The notes below the pieces were generated by a model. It worked only from the letters and a program-made list of their open reading frames with translations, was not told the DNA's origin and made no database searches. A DNA stretch of 64,000 nt, from positions 159,020,920 to 159,084,919 of the forward strand of contig NC_039358.1 of NCBI RefSeq assembly GCF_003573695.1, written 5' to 3'. The DNA comes from Papaver somniferum. Lineage: Eukaryota > Streptophyta > Magnoliopsida > Ranunculales > Papaveraceae. Every line of letters begins with the position of its first letter. Position 1 is the stretch's first letter. The position numbers and the translations under genes were made by a program. Positions 13,076-23,591 of the stretch are shown in pieces.

Positions 13076-14487
13076 GATACGTTGCAGACACGGATAAGTC
13101 ATCGAAGTATCTGTGCTTGATTATTAAATCTCGTGACACCATCCTATAACGTTTTTTCTAGAATCAAATGTCTACACACAATAAGCAAATCATTTATCAA
13201 CATCATCATTACAAAACGATAAAATAATTACCTTATATGTTAAAAAATTCAATGCAATTGAATACAACAACATCGATAGATTCTAGTTCCTCCACATTAT
13301 ATTGGTATGAGATATTTAAAACGACCTCATCCGCTTTTCCTCATCATAAATAACTCCTCCAGCTAATCCAAGTTTTGAACAGTCGATTTATTGGTTGTGA
13401 AATATCCGCAATAGATTTTTTATTATCAATCAGCTCAGGTCGTTCTTTTCAGCCTGACCACAAAACACTATAGTCGTCTAGAACGATCGTCTGTACAAGC
13501 TCATGGCCATCCAGTTGCAACCTACTTTACTTCAACATGGTTGGTTGAGACTGAAGTACTAGGACACTACCTAGTTGTCCAGAAATAATGATCAGTATAT
13601 CAGAATTCAAGAAAAATTAAAATACTAATTAAACATTTAATGTTGATCAGTAACCTAAAAACCTTGTTTACTAAGCATGTTTTTATTAGAATTAACATAA
13701 TCTTGTTGTATCTTCAACTCATCTAACGTTCGAGTATTTTTTTCCAAGATTTTCATTATTGGAATCTTCTAAAGTAGTATGAATTATTTTCCCGGTTAAT
13801 TCGTCTATGTCTCGACGAATTAAATAATAAAAGATAAAGGAATATTACACTTAGTTTTACTATATTTAAACATAAACCTAACCTAGATTTCGAACTTCAG
13901 GGGGTTTTAATGATAATAAGAAATGAACAAAGAATGAGATGAACAAAAGTAGTAATAGTCATGGTCAAATTGAACTTGAATTTTGGAGGTGGGGAATAAG
14001 AGTAAGTAGATTTGAAACATCAAGCTGATTTATTGTAAAAAAATTATAAAGAAGAGTGAAATAGAAAAAATGTAGATAGCAAATAGAGAAAACCTCGTCG
14101 GTGAAAAAATATCAAGTCTGAAAACATTTTGAAAGATAAGAGGGAAAATAATTAAGCAAGAGAATTCTCCCATTGTTGTTGTTGGTTGGTTCCTTTGAAT
14201 TTACACGAAGTTGAAAGGCCAGATCAAGGAGATCCCAGTTAATGACACTAGAGCAAGACCAACCATGGTCCAATGCCATTAGGTGACCTGAGCATCCATA
14301 TATATTTGAATATTGGAAAAAATAGTGATTTTATTTGGAAAATTAGGAACCTGGTGGGCTCCCTCAAACAAAATCTGATCTAGTTAAGCTACGTGGATTA
14401 CTGACTAATCGGAGCGTCTAAAATAGCTGTTTCCACCATCTTAACAAAAAATTGAAACAATTAAACTTGTAACGTCTATATTTTCCT
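13076..14487. other. Intergenic AT-rich DNA upstream of the 467-residue gene
   Basis: No coding region or repeat family was recognised here. The last few hundred bases should hold the promoter of the gene starting at 14636. Confidence 0.5.
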
Positions 14488-14498
14488 CCCAACGGTCG
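14488..14498 (+). promoter_or_regulatory. Candidate mitosis-specific activator (MSA) element
   Basis: CCCAACGGTCG matches the plant MSA consensus YCYAACGGYYA at 10 of 11 positions and lies about 140 bp upstream of the ATG at 14636. MSA elements bind three-repeat MYB factors and give G2/M-phase expression in plants. A single AACGG core can occur by chance, so this is a candidate only, but it agrees with the KEN box in the encoded protein. Confidence 0.5.
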
Positions 14499-14635
14499 AA
14501 AAAATTAAAAATACTCAAAACCGTAGAAACCCTGGATTTAGCATCATCTTCTTCAAGAAATCCTCACAGACAATACAAAAAAGCTTCAAATTTACAGATT
14601 TCCCTTCGAAGGTTTCTTCAACACAACACTAAAAA

Positions 14636-16039
14636 ATGAGTATTCTTCAATACCCAGAATCAATTAACACTTCAGATCTTCAGATATGGAACAATGTTGC
14701 CTTTGATGATGATGCAGAAACAGATGAATCAATCGCCATTAAAGATTCTTCTTCCTGGTATCCTCTTCAACCTATACTCATGAATCAATCTAAAACCCTA
14801 GAAGATTTTGATTCTTTAAAAGAAAACAGATCTCCTGTTTCTTTGATTTCTCCATCAGCTAAGGCAGTAGAGTCTAAAGGGAAACCATTAAAAGTTCTGT
14901 TTAAACAAGGTCTTCTTTCTCCTTCACTATTTGTTTCTACGGATGATAAAAATCAAGGTAATCTTGATGGTGATAATGTTGATACAGAGATTGAAGAGAT
15001 TGAATTGGAAATTAATCGATTGTCATCTAAATTAGAAGCACTTCGACTTGAGAAATCAGAGCAAAATTTGAAATTAATTGAGAAACCAGAAAATTTTCAG
15101 AAAAAGATTGGAAAGAATTTGATACTAGCAAATCCTAATTCGACGATCCTGCGCAGGGGTGTTAGTTTAGGGCCGATAGAAATCATAGCTAATGAGAAAT
15201 CAAAGCGAAGACAGAAGACCATTGAGAATCCAGAGAATTTTCAGAAAAAAAATGGGGGAAATTTGATAGCAGCAAACCCTAACTCGAGGATTCAACAGCG
15301 TAGGGGTGTGAGTTTAGGGCCAACAGAAATCATGGCGAGCGTCAAATCTCGACCACCAATCAAGCCAGAAATAACCCCACAACAATCTCGCAGGAAATCT
15401 AGTGTCTTTAAGCTTCAAGAGATTAATGAAGAGAAGGTTACAACAGAAAGAGGAGGAAGAAGTTTAAGTCCGGTGTCCCGCCGTTCTGTTTTGAAACCTC
15501 GGCATCTGAAACAAGGGTTTGCTACTACTGGTGGATCAAAGAAACCAGTAAAGAAGGATGAGATGTTTATCTCAAGTATACAGCCAAAGAAGTTGTTCAA
15601 AGAAGGTGAAAAATTTGTTAGTCCTAAGAAAAATGGAAGAGTTGTTGCGAGTCGGTATACTCAAATTCCTGGAACACGGTATATTGTAACTCAGAAACAG
15701 ATTGAACAATGGAAGAAATTGTGGCCTGAAAGTGATAAGAAATGTGCTTCTTCTGTTGGGAAATCGCCAAAAGTTGTTGTGCCTGCTACAAATGAAGGGC
15801 GAGTTAAAAAACGATGGGAAATTCCAAGTGTGGTTAGTCCTACCTTTTCAATTTTGAAAAGGGCAGAATTACTTCCAAGGATTAACACGATTCGATGCAA
15901 TGGTGTACTTAGTCCACGGGATTCAGGAGCTGCAAAGAAAGTTGCAGATTTAGAAGGAAAGAAAACATTTTTTAGCGCAGAGTCAGTTGAGTTGGATAAT
16001 TCAGTTTGTCAAGCTTTGGAGTTTGATGAAGTCTTATAG
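14636..16039 (+). CDS. Plant protein of unknown function with KEN box, coiled coil and internal duplication (467 aa)
   Basis: A single uninterrupted frame begins MSILQYPESI and ends at a TAG at 16037-16039. I do not recognise a named family. The acidic N-terminus is followed by a KEN box in the favourable form KENRSP (residues 62-67), a predicted coiled coil (about 116-147, IEEIELEINRLSSKLEALRL), two copies of a ~40-residue unit (151-189 and 199-238, sharing ENFQKK, ANPNS and RRGVSLGP), then a long basic, serine-rich region with several S-P sites (for example SLSPVSRR and VSPKKN) and an RxxL (283-286). KEN and RxxL are the classes of degrons read by the anaphase-promoting complex. Together with the MSA-like promoter motif this suggests a cell-cycle-regulated, possibly microtubule or chromatin-bound protein; that is inference. 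The ATG is preceded by AAAAA and is the first in the frame. A polyadenylation-like AATAAA follows at 16165. Confidence 0.85.
   Translation: MSILQYPESINTSDLQIWNNVAFDDDAETDESIAIKDSSSWYPLQPILMNQSKTLEDFDSLKENRSPVSLISPSAKAVESKGKPLKVLFKQGLLSPSLFVSTDDKNQGNLDGDNVDTEIEEIELEINRLSSKLEALRLEKSEQNLKLIEKPENFQKKIGKNLILANPNSTILRRGVSLGPIEIIANEKSKRRQKTIENPENFQKKNGGNLIAANPNSRIQQRRGVSLGPTEIMASVKSRPPIKPEITPQQSRRKSSVFKLQEINEEKVTTERGGRSLSPVSRRSVLKPRHLKQGFATTGGSKKPVKKDEMFISSIQPKKLFKEGEKFVSPKKNGRVVASRYTQIPGTRYIVTQKQIEQWKKLWPESDKKCASSVGKSPKVVVPATNEGRVKKRWEIPSVVSPTFSILKRAELLPRINTIRCNGVLSPRDSGAAKKVADLEGKKTFFSAESVELDNSVCQALEFDEVL
15086..15349 (+). repeat. Internal tandem duplication within the unknown gene (144-bp period)
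   Basis: Units 15086-15202 and 15230-15349 encode the same pattern ENFQKK-x-G-x-NLI-x-ANPNS and RRGVSLGP-x-EI-x-A-x-x-KS. Both stay in frame, with one extra codon in the second unit. Confidence 0.85.
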
Positions 16040-16164
16040 AGCATTAGCGTAAAAGACGTCGCATTGGTGTGAAATACAGATTGGAAGTGAGCAGCAGATG
16101 TTACTTTGTTATGTTGTTCTTTTCACTTTTCTTTGTTTTTAGGTTGGTTATCATATCCGCTGTT

Positions 16165-16170
16165 AATAAA
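16165..16170 (+). terminator. Polyadenylation-signal-like AATAAA
   Basis: An AATAAA hexamer 126 bases after the stop of the 467-residue gene. Plant signals are loose, so this is weak support for the 3' end. Confidence 0.35.
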
Positions 16171-17303
16171 CTGGGAAAGCTTTCTCCTGCTTCCATACTG
16201 TAATTTGTTGATTTTATTTTTCAGTGGAAGTATATTACAATTCAAACTTTTGCATCATAACTTTCTACTAGTGTTTTCCTTGTTGGATCATAATACCATC
16301 TGTGGTTTAAAAATGTCATTTGCACCTAATGTCATGATTAGATTGACCTAAAACTTGGTTATAAAGTTGTAGACGTTTCGGGCTATACTGTTGAATCATT
16401 ATCATGAATCATGATTCACGTATCTTTCAGGAAATCCAACTTTTGAACATTTTTACAAGGTTTTGCCACCACTTTCTAGAGGAGTTGATAGTGAGAGGAG
16501 CCAAAGTATATGTGCAAAAGAAGCCACCTCCACCGTCTCAAAAGAAAAGAAAAGTTCAAAGTGTGCAGGAGCAAGAAAAAAGGAGAGTTTTATCCATCAT
16601 TAGAGAAATATCAGACTTTTTTTTTAATTAGAAATAAAACCAAGACCAAGTAAGTTCCTTTGTGCCGACCCCAGAGAAAGTTTAACTACATGATAAATAA
16701 AACCAAGCAGAAATAGGTGTACAGTAATGAACGTTTACGTAATCCCCCTCATAATACACGTTTAACTTAAATCAATTAAGCTTAATCGACAATGAAAGCT
16801 CAGTTTACCAACAAAGACAAGATTCAGGACATTTCTCCATCCACCTTAGAACGATATGTGGCAAGGTTACATCCAGAATAGAACCACAAGATAACATGTG
16901 CCCAGGATAAATCCAGGTCCCTTATTTTTGTCTTTTGTGCCGCCCTGTCTAATACTTTCAAAAGAGAAAATGTCAAGCTGTGCTGTTCCCATGGTATAGG
17001 TATTCGCCACAGTAGAGTTTACAGGTCCCCTCCAGAAGGATGGGATTGCTACCTAAGACTTGTAGGCATCCGGTGCAAATTTCAGACCATGAGTTAAAGA
17101 TGACCACAATGTATGGACCACGACCACCTACACTTACGTGGGTGACCTGAACCCTTTCTTTCCAATTCAACCTCAATATAATCCTTACCAGCAGCCACCA
17201 CTACAGACTCATCTCAACCAGCATCTGTTGGCTTCATCCTTTCTTCACCACTACAACAACCAGTTAACTCAGCAGTCTAAAAGTCCATCCTCAAGTTCTC
17301 ACC
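16171..17303. other. Intergenic region and 5' leader of the dynein light chain gene
   Basis: I see no complete gene here. The last ~160 bases (17140-17303) are C/A-rich with little G, typical of a plant 5' untranslated leader. A 65-codon open frame in this leader reads into the start of the dynein gene in a different frame and is not called. A minus-strand frame at 16973-17176 has protein-like wording but no recognised family. Confidence 0.5.
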
Positions 17304-17727
17304 ATGTTAGAAGGCAAGGCAGTCATCGGTGAGACAGACATGCTTCAAACCATGCAGCAGAACGCACTTAGCCTTGCTGGTAAGGCACTTGACACCTTTG
17401 ATGTCACTGACTCCACTGAAATTGCTCGCTTTATCAAAAAGGTAATGCTCGATCCAGTCTTGCCTATACAGAGTTCTCAATCCATCTGCTTCATGCAAAG
17501 CTTATATTGTTTCTAATTCCATGGCATCCTTGCAGGAATTTGATGAGTCGTATGGACCAGGGTGGCAATGCATCGTGGGGAGGGATTTTGGTTCCTTTGT
17601 AACCCATTGTCATGGTTGTTTCATCCACTTCTGTATAGGCAGCCTCGCTATCTTACTCTTCAGGGGAACAGCAGATCGTGAAATGGAAGTTAACCAGTTT
17701 GTCCCATTGGAGCCACTGAAGGCCTGA
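17304..17727 (+). CDS. Dynein light chain, LC8 type (two exons, 109 aa)
   Basis: Exon 1 is 17304-17441 (46 codons, ending IARFIKK) and exon 2 is 17536-17727. The intron of 94 bp has a GTAATG donor after AAG and a TTGCAG acceptor, in phase 0. The start is the ATG in CACCATGTTAGAAGG. The joined protein has the LC8 fold signature around residues 51-70 (SYGPGWQCIVGRDFGSFVTH), then CHGCFIHF and GSLAILLF for the remaining strands. LC8 proteins are small dimeric hubs that bind short motifs in many partners; land plants have them although most flowering plants lack dynein heavy chains, so a role outside a motor is likely. The gene runs tail to tail with the auxin receptor gene. Confidence 0.9.
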
Positions 17728-17947
17728 ACATTTTTTCCTGTCTCTACTCGATTTACTTTCGGTAATATGCTTGTAAAAAGAGAAACAGCAATGCAAAGTC
17801 ATTTCACGAGTTATAGTATCTCATTGCTCCGTCTTCCTGTTTTTTTCATACTCCCTTGCAAGGGGAAGAATCTTTACTCCCGTTCAGATGTTAAAATTCA
17901 TCTCATCGAGAGAACCTTTTCAGCCTGAAGACATAAATGAAAAGTGA

Positions 17948-17953
17948 ATAAAC
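17948..17953 (+). terminator. Polyadenylation-signal-like AATAAA of the dynein light chain gene
   Basis: AATAAA 221 bases downstream of the stop, within the 405-bp gap between the two convergent genes. Weak evidence by itself. Confidence 0.35.
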
Positions 17954-18132
17954 TAGTTAGTAACTGAGGAGACATGTGCTGCTACATGTGTTTGCACTAT
18001 TATGGCACATGCTTATGTATAAGGCCACTGTAAGCAACACTATCTTCATTATGCATGTCCCAATAAAGGGAGAGACAAGAGAGATGGGGATAGGGACGAA
18101 TAGAAAGAGAAATACCTAGAGTAAGTTCATTT

Positions 18133-21100
18133 TCAAAGGGTGAGAACGAAAGATGGGGCATCTGTTCTTGGCCCAGCAACAGAACGGTAAACATAAACTT
18201 TCTCTGCTTGAAGTTCATCGCTCTCATCATGCTTAATCACCTCTACATTCAGCCTTGGCATCTTCCCGGCAAGAAGCCTACAACCATTCATTGTGACTTT
18301 GCAGGCTGACATCCAAAGGGACCTCATGGACTCATATTTCTCAAACCCTGACAGTAGTGCTTCATTCCCAAATGGACAATCTCGTATCTCTAACTTGCGC
18401 AGCTTAGGGCATCCTTCCAGAACACACTTCATACCCAAGTCACTGCTGCCTGCAAATGCAACAGAGAGAGTCTCCAAGTTCTTGGCATACTTTCCAATGT
18501 ACTCGAATGTAAGATCTGTCAATAGGCCGGATATTGAAAGCCTCTGTAGCTTGGTGCAGGTCTTGACCACTGAACCAAAAGCCTCATCCATAGGTTCCCC
18601 AGTCAGGTACTCAGGCTCATGTGGAGTCATAATGCATAGGCGGAAGTGGGTGAAGCCTGGGCAATTTTGTACCACAGTAGCGACAGCAGCATTTGTCATC
18701 TGCCGGCAGAAGAAAAGGACGTAGTGGAGATTAGAGCAGCCACAGGAAACAGCAATTAAGCCCTTCTCTGTAACCCCAACGTGTTCCATATCGAAGGGAT
18801 CAAGCTCAACTGGGAAGACACGGAGCTCCTCAAGTAACGGACAACTTGAACCTACAACCTCCAGACCTTTGTCTTCAATTGAGTCTAAAACCTGTACCAA
18901 TATCGGATAGAGTTAAAAGGTGCTTTCTGCTATTACATGAGTACCCAAACATAGCTTCTCTACTTTTTCTTTTTTTCGTGATATCACAGCCTATCTGGAT
19001 GACTCCACTAGCGTAAATTTAAAAGCAGTTAATTCATATAGAAAAATAGAAAATATGACTCGAGAATAAGCTCCTTACCCAGAGTCGTCGAAGATTAGGG
19101 CAATTTGGGAGCAGCTTAGAGAGTTCTGTACTTTGCACACATGCCTCACTCAAATTCAAGTAAGTTAGAGTGGTACAGGCAGGATACAGTGCTGGGAGGT
19201 GTAGAGAACTAACATCCCACAGACCAGAGAGCGTGTATAGTTTCTTGCAGTTGCTGAATGCAATTGCAAGTTCCTCATACCGCTGAGGAGCGAGCTCTTG
19301 CGAAAACGATCCAGTCCCAAGCTCAGTAAGTCTAGAAGCTCGCGCAAGCAGCCTCTGTAGCTGTTCCAAGGTTACACCTCTATTAACCTTTAAGACCCTC
19401 AGTGCTTTGCACCTGGCCACTAGCGCCTCCAGAGCATCAAAGTTAACTTCACTTTGGAGACTTGCAAAATTGAGTACTTCTAGAGATGTGAAGCTTTCGG
19501 GAAAGCAGCTTAGCCACCTGCCTTCAGCATCATCAATGGCATTCTCTTGAATATCAAGCTCAGTCAAGTTTCTGAAAGTCAGAGAAATGAAATAGATGAT
19601 AAATTATTCAACCAAATCTATATGTGAGACTAAATTATTTTCATGCATAAGCTGAACCGAAACTAGAAATTGAGGACTCAACTTCGCAAAAGATTAAAGC
19701 AAAAAGATAAGAGATTATCCCAGATAAATCATTAAGATTAGTTCTTTAGAAGAAATGAATCTTCTAGAAGTACAGAGAAACATAGAGCATCTAATTGGCT
19801 ATAAAGCATCTATGTTTGTGCAAGAAGAACTGCGGCGTACCATAATTGCAAAAGGCAGATGGTTGAAAGCATAAATCATACTGCTAAATCCAATATAAAA
19901 CGATTATGCTTGATTCCTTGTTATAGATGGTAGCTACATTTTTTTAAACGGGATGCACCTAAAAGGCTCCAATAGCTTCCACTCGCTAGATTCTCAGGCT
20001 GTAAAGGTTTTCAAAATTAAAAATAGTTCAAAAACAAAGTATACAATAACGAGATAGAAAGCAATTCTGATAGGTTATCCTTAAACATTTTAGAATCAAC
20101 CAAAAGATGATATTTATGCCGGTGTGGGCAATAACTTTCAGCTGTACTGTGAGGTGATAAAGTTGTGCAGAATAAGTCCACCATTCCCTAATGATTGTCA
20201 GTAACTGGATCAAATGCGAAGGGGATATGCGTATTTGAATAAATATCCTAACCAATCAACACATCAGTTTAAGTAATAAATGGTCTCAACTCTCAACTAG
20301 TCCTAACTTTTCACAAGAGGCCCTGAGATAAGGTATTTAGAATCCCTTGACTCTTAAGGATAAGACAGAAAGATGGAACCAATGGCACCATCAAACTTTT
20401 AACAATCCAAAGATCATTCCACCATGGTTGCTCCTTTATAATGACTCTTTACAAGTTACCAGCATCATTCCCAATACAAAAATTGGCATCTACTCTGCAT
20501 AAATCGTCACCATTACTACAACTATGTTGGGATGTAAGAATCGCCAACCATTCTGGCTATTAACAGCTATGAAACAAGGAGTATTTTGTCATCATTTCAC
20601 AAACTTCAGACTACATTGAAATGAAAAAGCAGTAAGTTACCATACCACAAGGACATGGGATCATTTGTGATGAGACATTATCAAGCAACACAAGTCATAT
20701 AATAGTTCAAACCTCACCTCCAGTGAGGACACTGAGAAGTGGACTGGACAATAAGAATTTTCATATCAAAGTAATGAACCTGATCCCACATTAGAGATGC
20801 TCACAAGATGAAAGTGATCGGTATAAACAAGAAAAATAAAGGAGCTTACTTGCAATGAGTAGCAATGGCAGCTAACCCATGAGTACTGAATCCATCACAG
20901 ACTTGTAAAGAGAGGGCTTTAAAATGTGGAAATGATTGACCTAAAAACTCCAAACTTTCATCACTTACTGTCATTCTCTTCAACTTAAGCTCTTCAAGCG
21001 AAGGATAAGCTGATGCAAAAACAAGTAACCATGAATGAATATTAGCACCCCAATCAAGTGGAACAAGACTGAAATCTGAGAATCTTGGCTTTCCTTTAAT

Positions 21101-21361
21101 AGTCACACTTTTAATGTTGGGAAATCTTCTAATCAGTATTTCAGGTGAAACAGAATAACAATTTCCAATGAATACATGTGTTCTACTCCATCTTTCTGCA
21201 CTATACCAATCTTTACAAACCAAAGAAACAGAACTTCTATCTTTGTGTGATTTCACAAATACCAGAACACGCTCTAAAACCTCATCAGGAAACGATGATA
21301 CCACCCTATTATCCTCATCTTCTTCCTCTGGAGGATAAGCCTTTTTTCTCTTTGAATCCAT
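18133..21361 (-). CDS. TIR1/AFB auxin-receptor F-box protein (three exons, 587 aa), probably AFB6-like
   Basis: Exons on the minus strand: 21361-20850, 19571-19079 and 18891-18133, with introns of 1278 and 187 bp. All junctions are GT-AG (donors AA|GTAAGC and G|GTAAGG; acceptors TTTCAG and ACAG) and keep one frame. The protein has an F-box at about residues 24-62 (FPDEVLERVL, SVSLVCKDWY) followed by leucine-rich repeats, and ends with YVYRSVAGPR. Family members form SCF ubiquitin ligases in the nucleus and bind auxin together with Aux/IAA repressors. Length and intron positions fit TIR1 (594 aa). The pocket keeps Arg (R419, like R403 of TIR1) and Ser (S454, like S438), but carries Arg at R93 where TIR1 has His78. 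The acidic N-terminal extension and wording of the C-terminus suggest the AFB6 clade, which Arabidopsis lacks; this clade call is from memory. The ATG at 21361 is the first in frame; the codon further up is TTG. Confidence 0.95.
18312..18332 (-). promoter_or_regulatory. miR393 complementary site in the auxin receptor gene
   Basis: The minus strand codes for ESMRSLWM here, the same position as the miR393 site of TIR1, AFB2 and AFB3. The plus strand starts TCCAAAGGGA, identical to the first ten bases of miR393. Pairing is weaker beyond that: G:U at miRNA positions 11 and 20, mismatches at 13, 17 and 21 by my count. Cleavage would fall between positions 10 and 11. Confidence 0.75.
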
Positions 21362-21386
21362 TACAAAAGCACTCAAAATCTATCCC

Positions 21387-21700
21387 TGGGATTTCATTTT
21401 ATTATGAAATGAAGTAAAATAAAAACTGTATCTAAAAGATATTGTTTATCAAGTTAGAAAAACACATACTTGACTAAATACATCAAGAAAAGAAAAGAAT
21501 CTCAAAACCCCACACAGTAGAAACAAAGATCTCTCCTTCCATGGAAGTCACTCTCAAGGATTTTCTCTCTCTCCCTCTCAACAATAGAGACCCCTCAGAG
21601 ATTTCAAAAAAGAAAAAGAAGTAGAAAAAAAGAAATTCAGAGAGATCAGAGAAAGGAGTCCCTTTTCTCTGATTTTTTTTCAATGAATGGAAATGAAGAA
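21387..21700 (-). promoter_or_regulatory. Probable 5' leader of the auxin receptor gene, possibly with an intron
   Basis: Upstream of the ATG the minus strand is rich in GA (a CT-rich stretch on the plus strand at about 21530-21610), as in many plant leaders. A GTATGT donor-like site near 21470 and a CCCAG acceptor-like site near 21388 could define a short leader intron of about 80 bp. Not supported beyond the motifs. Confidence 0.35.
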
Positions 21701-21720
21701 TCTCTATTTAATTAACTCTT

Positions 21721-21740
21721 AATAATAATAATAATAATAA
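21721..21740. repeat. AAT microsatellite
   Basis: Six to seven perfect AAT units upstream of the auxin receptor gene. Confidence 0.85.
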
Positions 21741-22500
21741 AGTAGAAGGAAACATTAAATAAACCTATTTCCTTTTCTTCTTCTAACATAATTCACCTAA
21801 AACACTCAATCAGATAAAATCACCACAAATAAAAACAAACCCATTTTTGGAAGATTCAATCGAACAAGCAACTAGAAAAGTAAATTACAATAAACAATCG
21901 GACAGAGCAAAAATGTAGTAAAAATTAAGATTTTTCACCCTCTTCTGTGTTTTCTCCAGTGGTCTTTATGACGGGCTAGAAATTTAAGCCCAATACCAAA
22001 AGAATGGTTTATTGTTGTTAGCTGTGCGTAGTGCGCACCGTGTTTAATCGACTGACACGTAATGCTTATGTGCTATATTAAATGGTCTTGAGATTTACGA
22101 GGAGGGTATGCGTACAGCAGAACAGGCGTAAAGTAAAAAGAAAGAATCTTTTCTTATTGCCAGATCATTGACGTAAATTTTTTGTTAATAGCAGTACGAT
22201 ATATACCCGAGGGGATTGATTTTTTTAAGACTACTTTTACTGATGTTGACACGATAGGTCTAAGGATGAAAACTGTACGATTTACAGTTTTTCACTCGTG
22301 ATTATAAAAGGTTGTTACCCATTAAGTCATCTGTAAAGATGTGGATTAAAAACAAAAAACTAATAACGTTGCGGGGAAAGATCCAGTTTTGACTCAAGTG
22401 GATGGTTGGCCAATCCAGCGGCCGCTTGGTTGCATTCTTTGTATTTAAAATGTGTGGAGAAGAGTCGGTCGCATTAGCTGGTTAATTTTGTTGATCATGT
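21741..22500. other. Intergenic DNA between the gene island and the Tat element
   Basis: No coding region or recognised repeat. Probably contains the distal promoter of the auxin receptor gene and the target-site flank of the retrotransposon. Confidence 0.5.
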
Positions 22501-23344
22501 AGCAGATCTGACGGTCAGGAACAGAGGATCACAGATATATGATGGCTCAGAGGAGCACCAGATAATACCCCTTGGGTGTTAATACACTCAATCCCGAGGA
22601 AGATCCCAGATTAACGGCCGAGAGGAAGTTTGGCTGACACAGATGTGACCAGACAAAGAGACACTTGTCTGACACGAGCAGACATCCATCTACCCGCATT
22701 AAATACTAAAGAGATATACACGTGTCAATCAGCTCGTGGAAGAGGCGAGGATAATCCTTCGTATTCAAGCTCAGGCCGCAGCATATGCCGAAGACCTTTG
22801 CGTAATGGGCACAAAGCACAAGAAGATAAGATTACAACGGCGCCTCAGAAGTGGGACCCACGTTCCAACCCTATAAATACCCCTCTCCACTAAGAGAGAG
22901 GAGGTCGACCAATCCAGAGCAATTATAGGAGAATATAGGAGAGAGAAATAGGAAGAGTAAGTAATCCCCCTACTTCCGCAGACCTATGTATACTCTAAAG
23001 TCATTCGACTATCTTTGTAATCATTCAATACATAGTGAAACACCAGCCCCGTGGATGTAGGTCTTAGTGCCGAACCACGTAAATCTGTCTTATTTACATT
23101 TTAGCACCTTACATTCAGCGTTGAACTTCATGTGCTTTACATTTATACTTGATTCTCGGTTTATTCCTTTATACGAACACTATTTATGATAATATTCTAC
23201 TAGACAATGACAAGCTCGAAGGCTTCGAGTCGATGAATCGATATAATCATCCCTTTTACGCATACGACGTACAATTTTAGAATTAGAATGTATGTGAATA
23301 TTGTTTGTGAACACGTGGATGGCTTCGTGATTTATGTGTTCACA
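22501..23344 (+). repeat. 5' LTR of the Tat element, truncated at its left end
   Basis: Matches 32304-33147. The 3' copy seems to continue about 114 bp further left, to its TG beside a purine tract, while no such sequence precedes 22501. The right end ...GTGTTCACA abuts the PBS. Confidence 0.88.
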
Positions 23345-23347
23345 ATC

Positions 23348-23366
23348 TGGCGCTAGAAACAGGGAC
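23348..23366 (+). other. Primer binding site of the Tat element
   Basis: TGGCGCTAGAAACAGGGAC starts 3 bases after the LTR end. A TGGCGC-type PBS, not the initiator tRNA-Met type, is usual for this group. The exact primer tRNA was not determined. Confidence 0.75.
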
Positions 23367-23591
23367 TTTGTCCCGGTAAATTTTTTATCTTATCCTGTGA
23401 TTTCACCTTAAAAGCGCATTATGGTTGTGCGCTAGACTGGTGGAGTCTTTACGTTTCTCTTTTATTAAGGCCCTTGGGCAGCTCATTTCCTTCTATTCCA
23501 ATAATTTTGCGGATACGAATGGCACTAACCCGATCCTCGTGGATATCTTTGGTTCTCTTTATTTATTCCCCTATGCAGAAAAAGATTAAAA

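Noticed and set aside
16973..17176. Minus-strand frame with VSVGGRGPYIVVIFNSWSEI
   Set aside because: Protein-like wording, but I could not place it in a family or find neighbouring exons; left as unassigned.
17138..17332. Upstream frame (PFFPIQPQYNPYQQPP...) before the dynein light chain gene
   Set aside because: It has no ATG near its start that fits a gene, runs into the dynein start in another frame, and looks like a C/A-rich leader.
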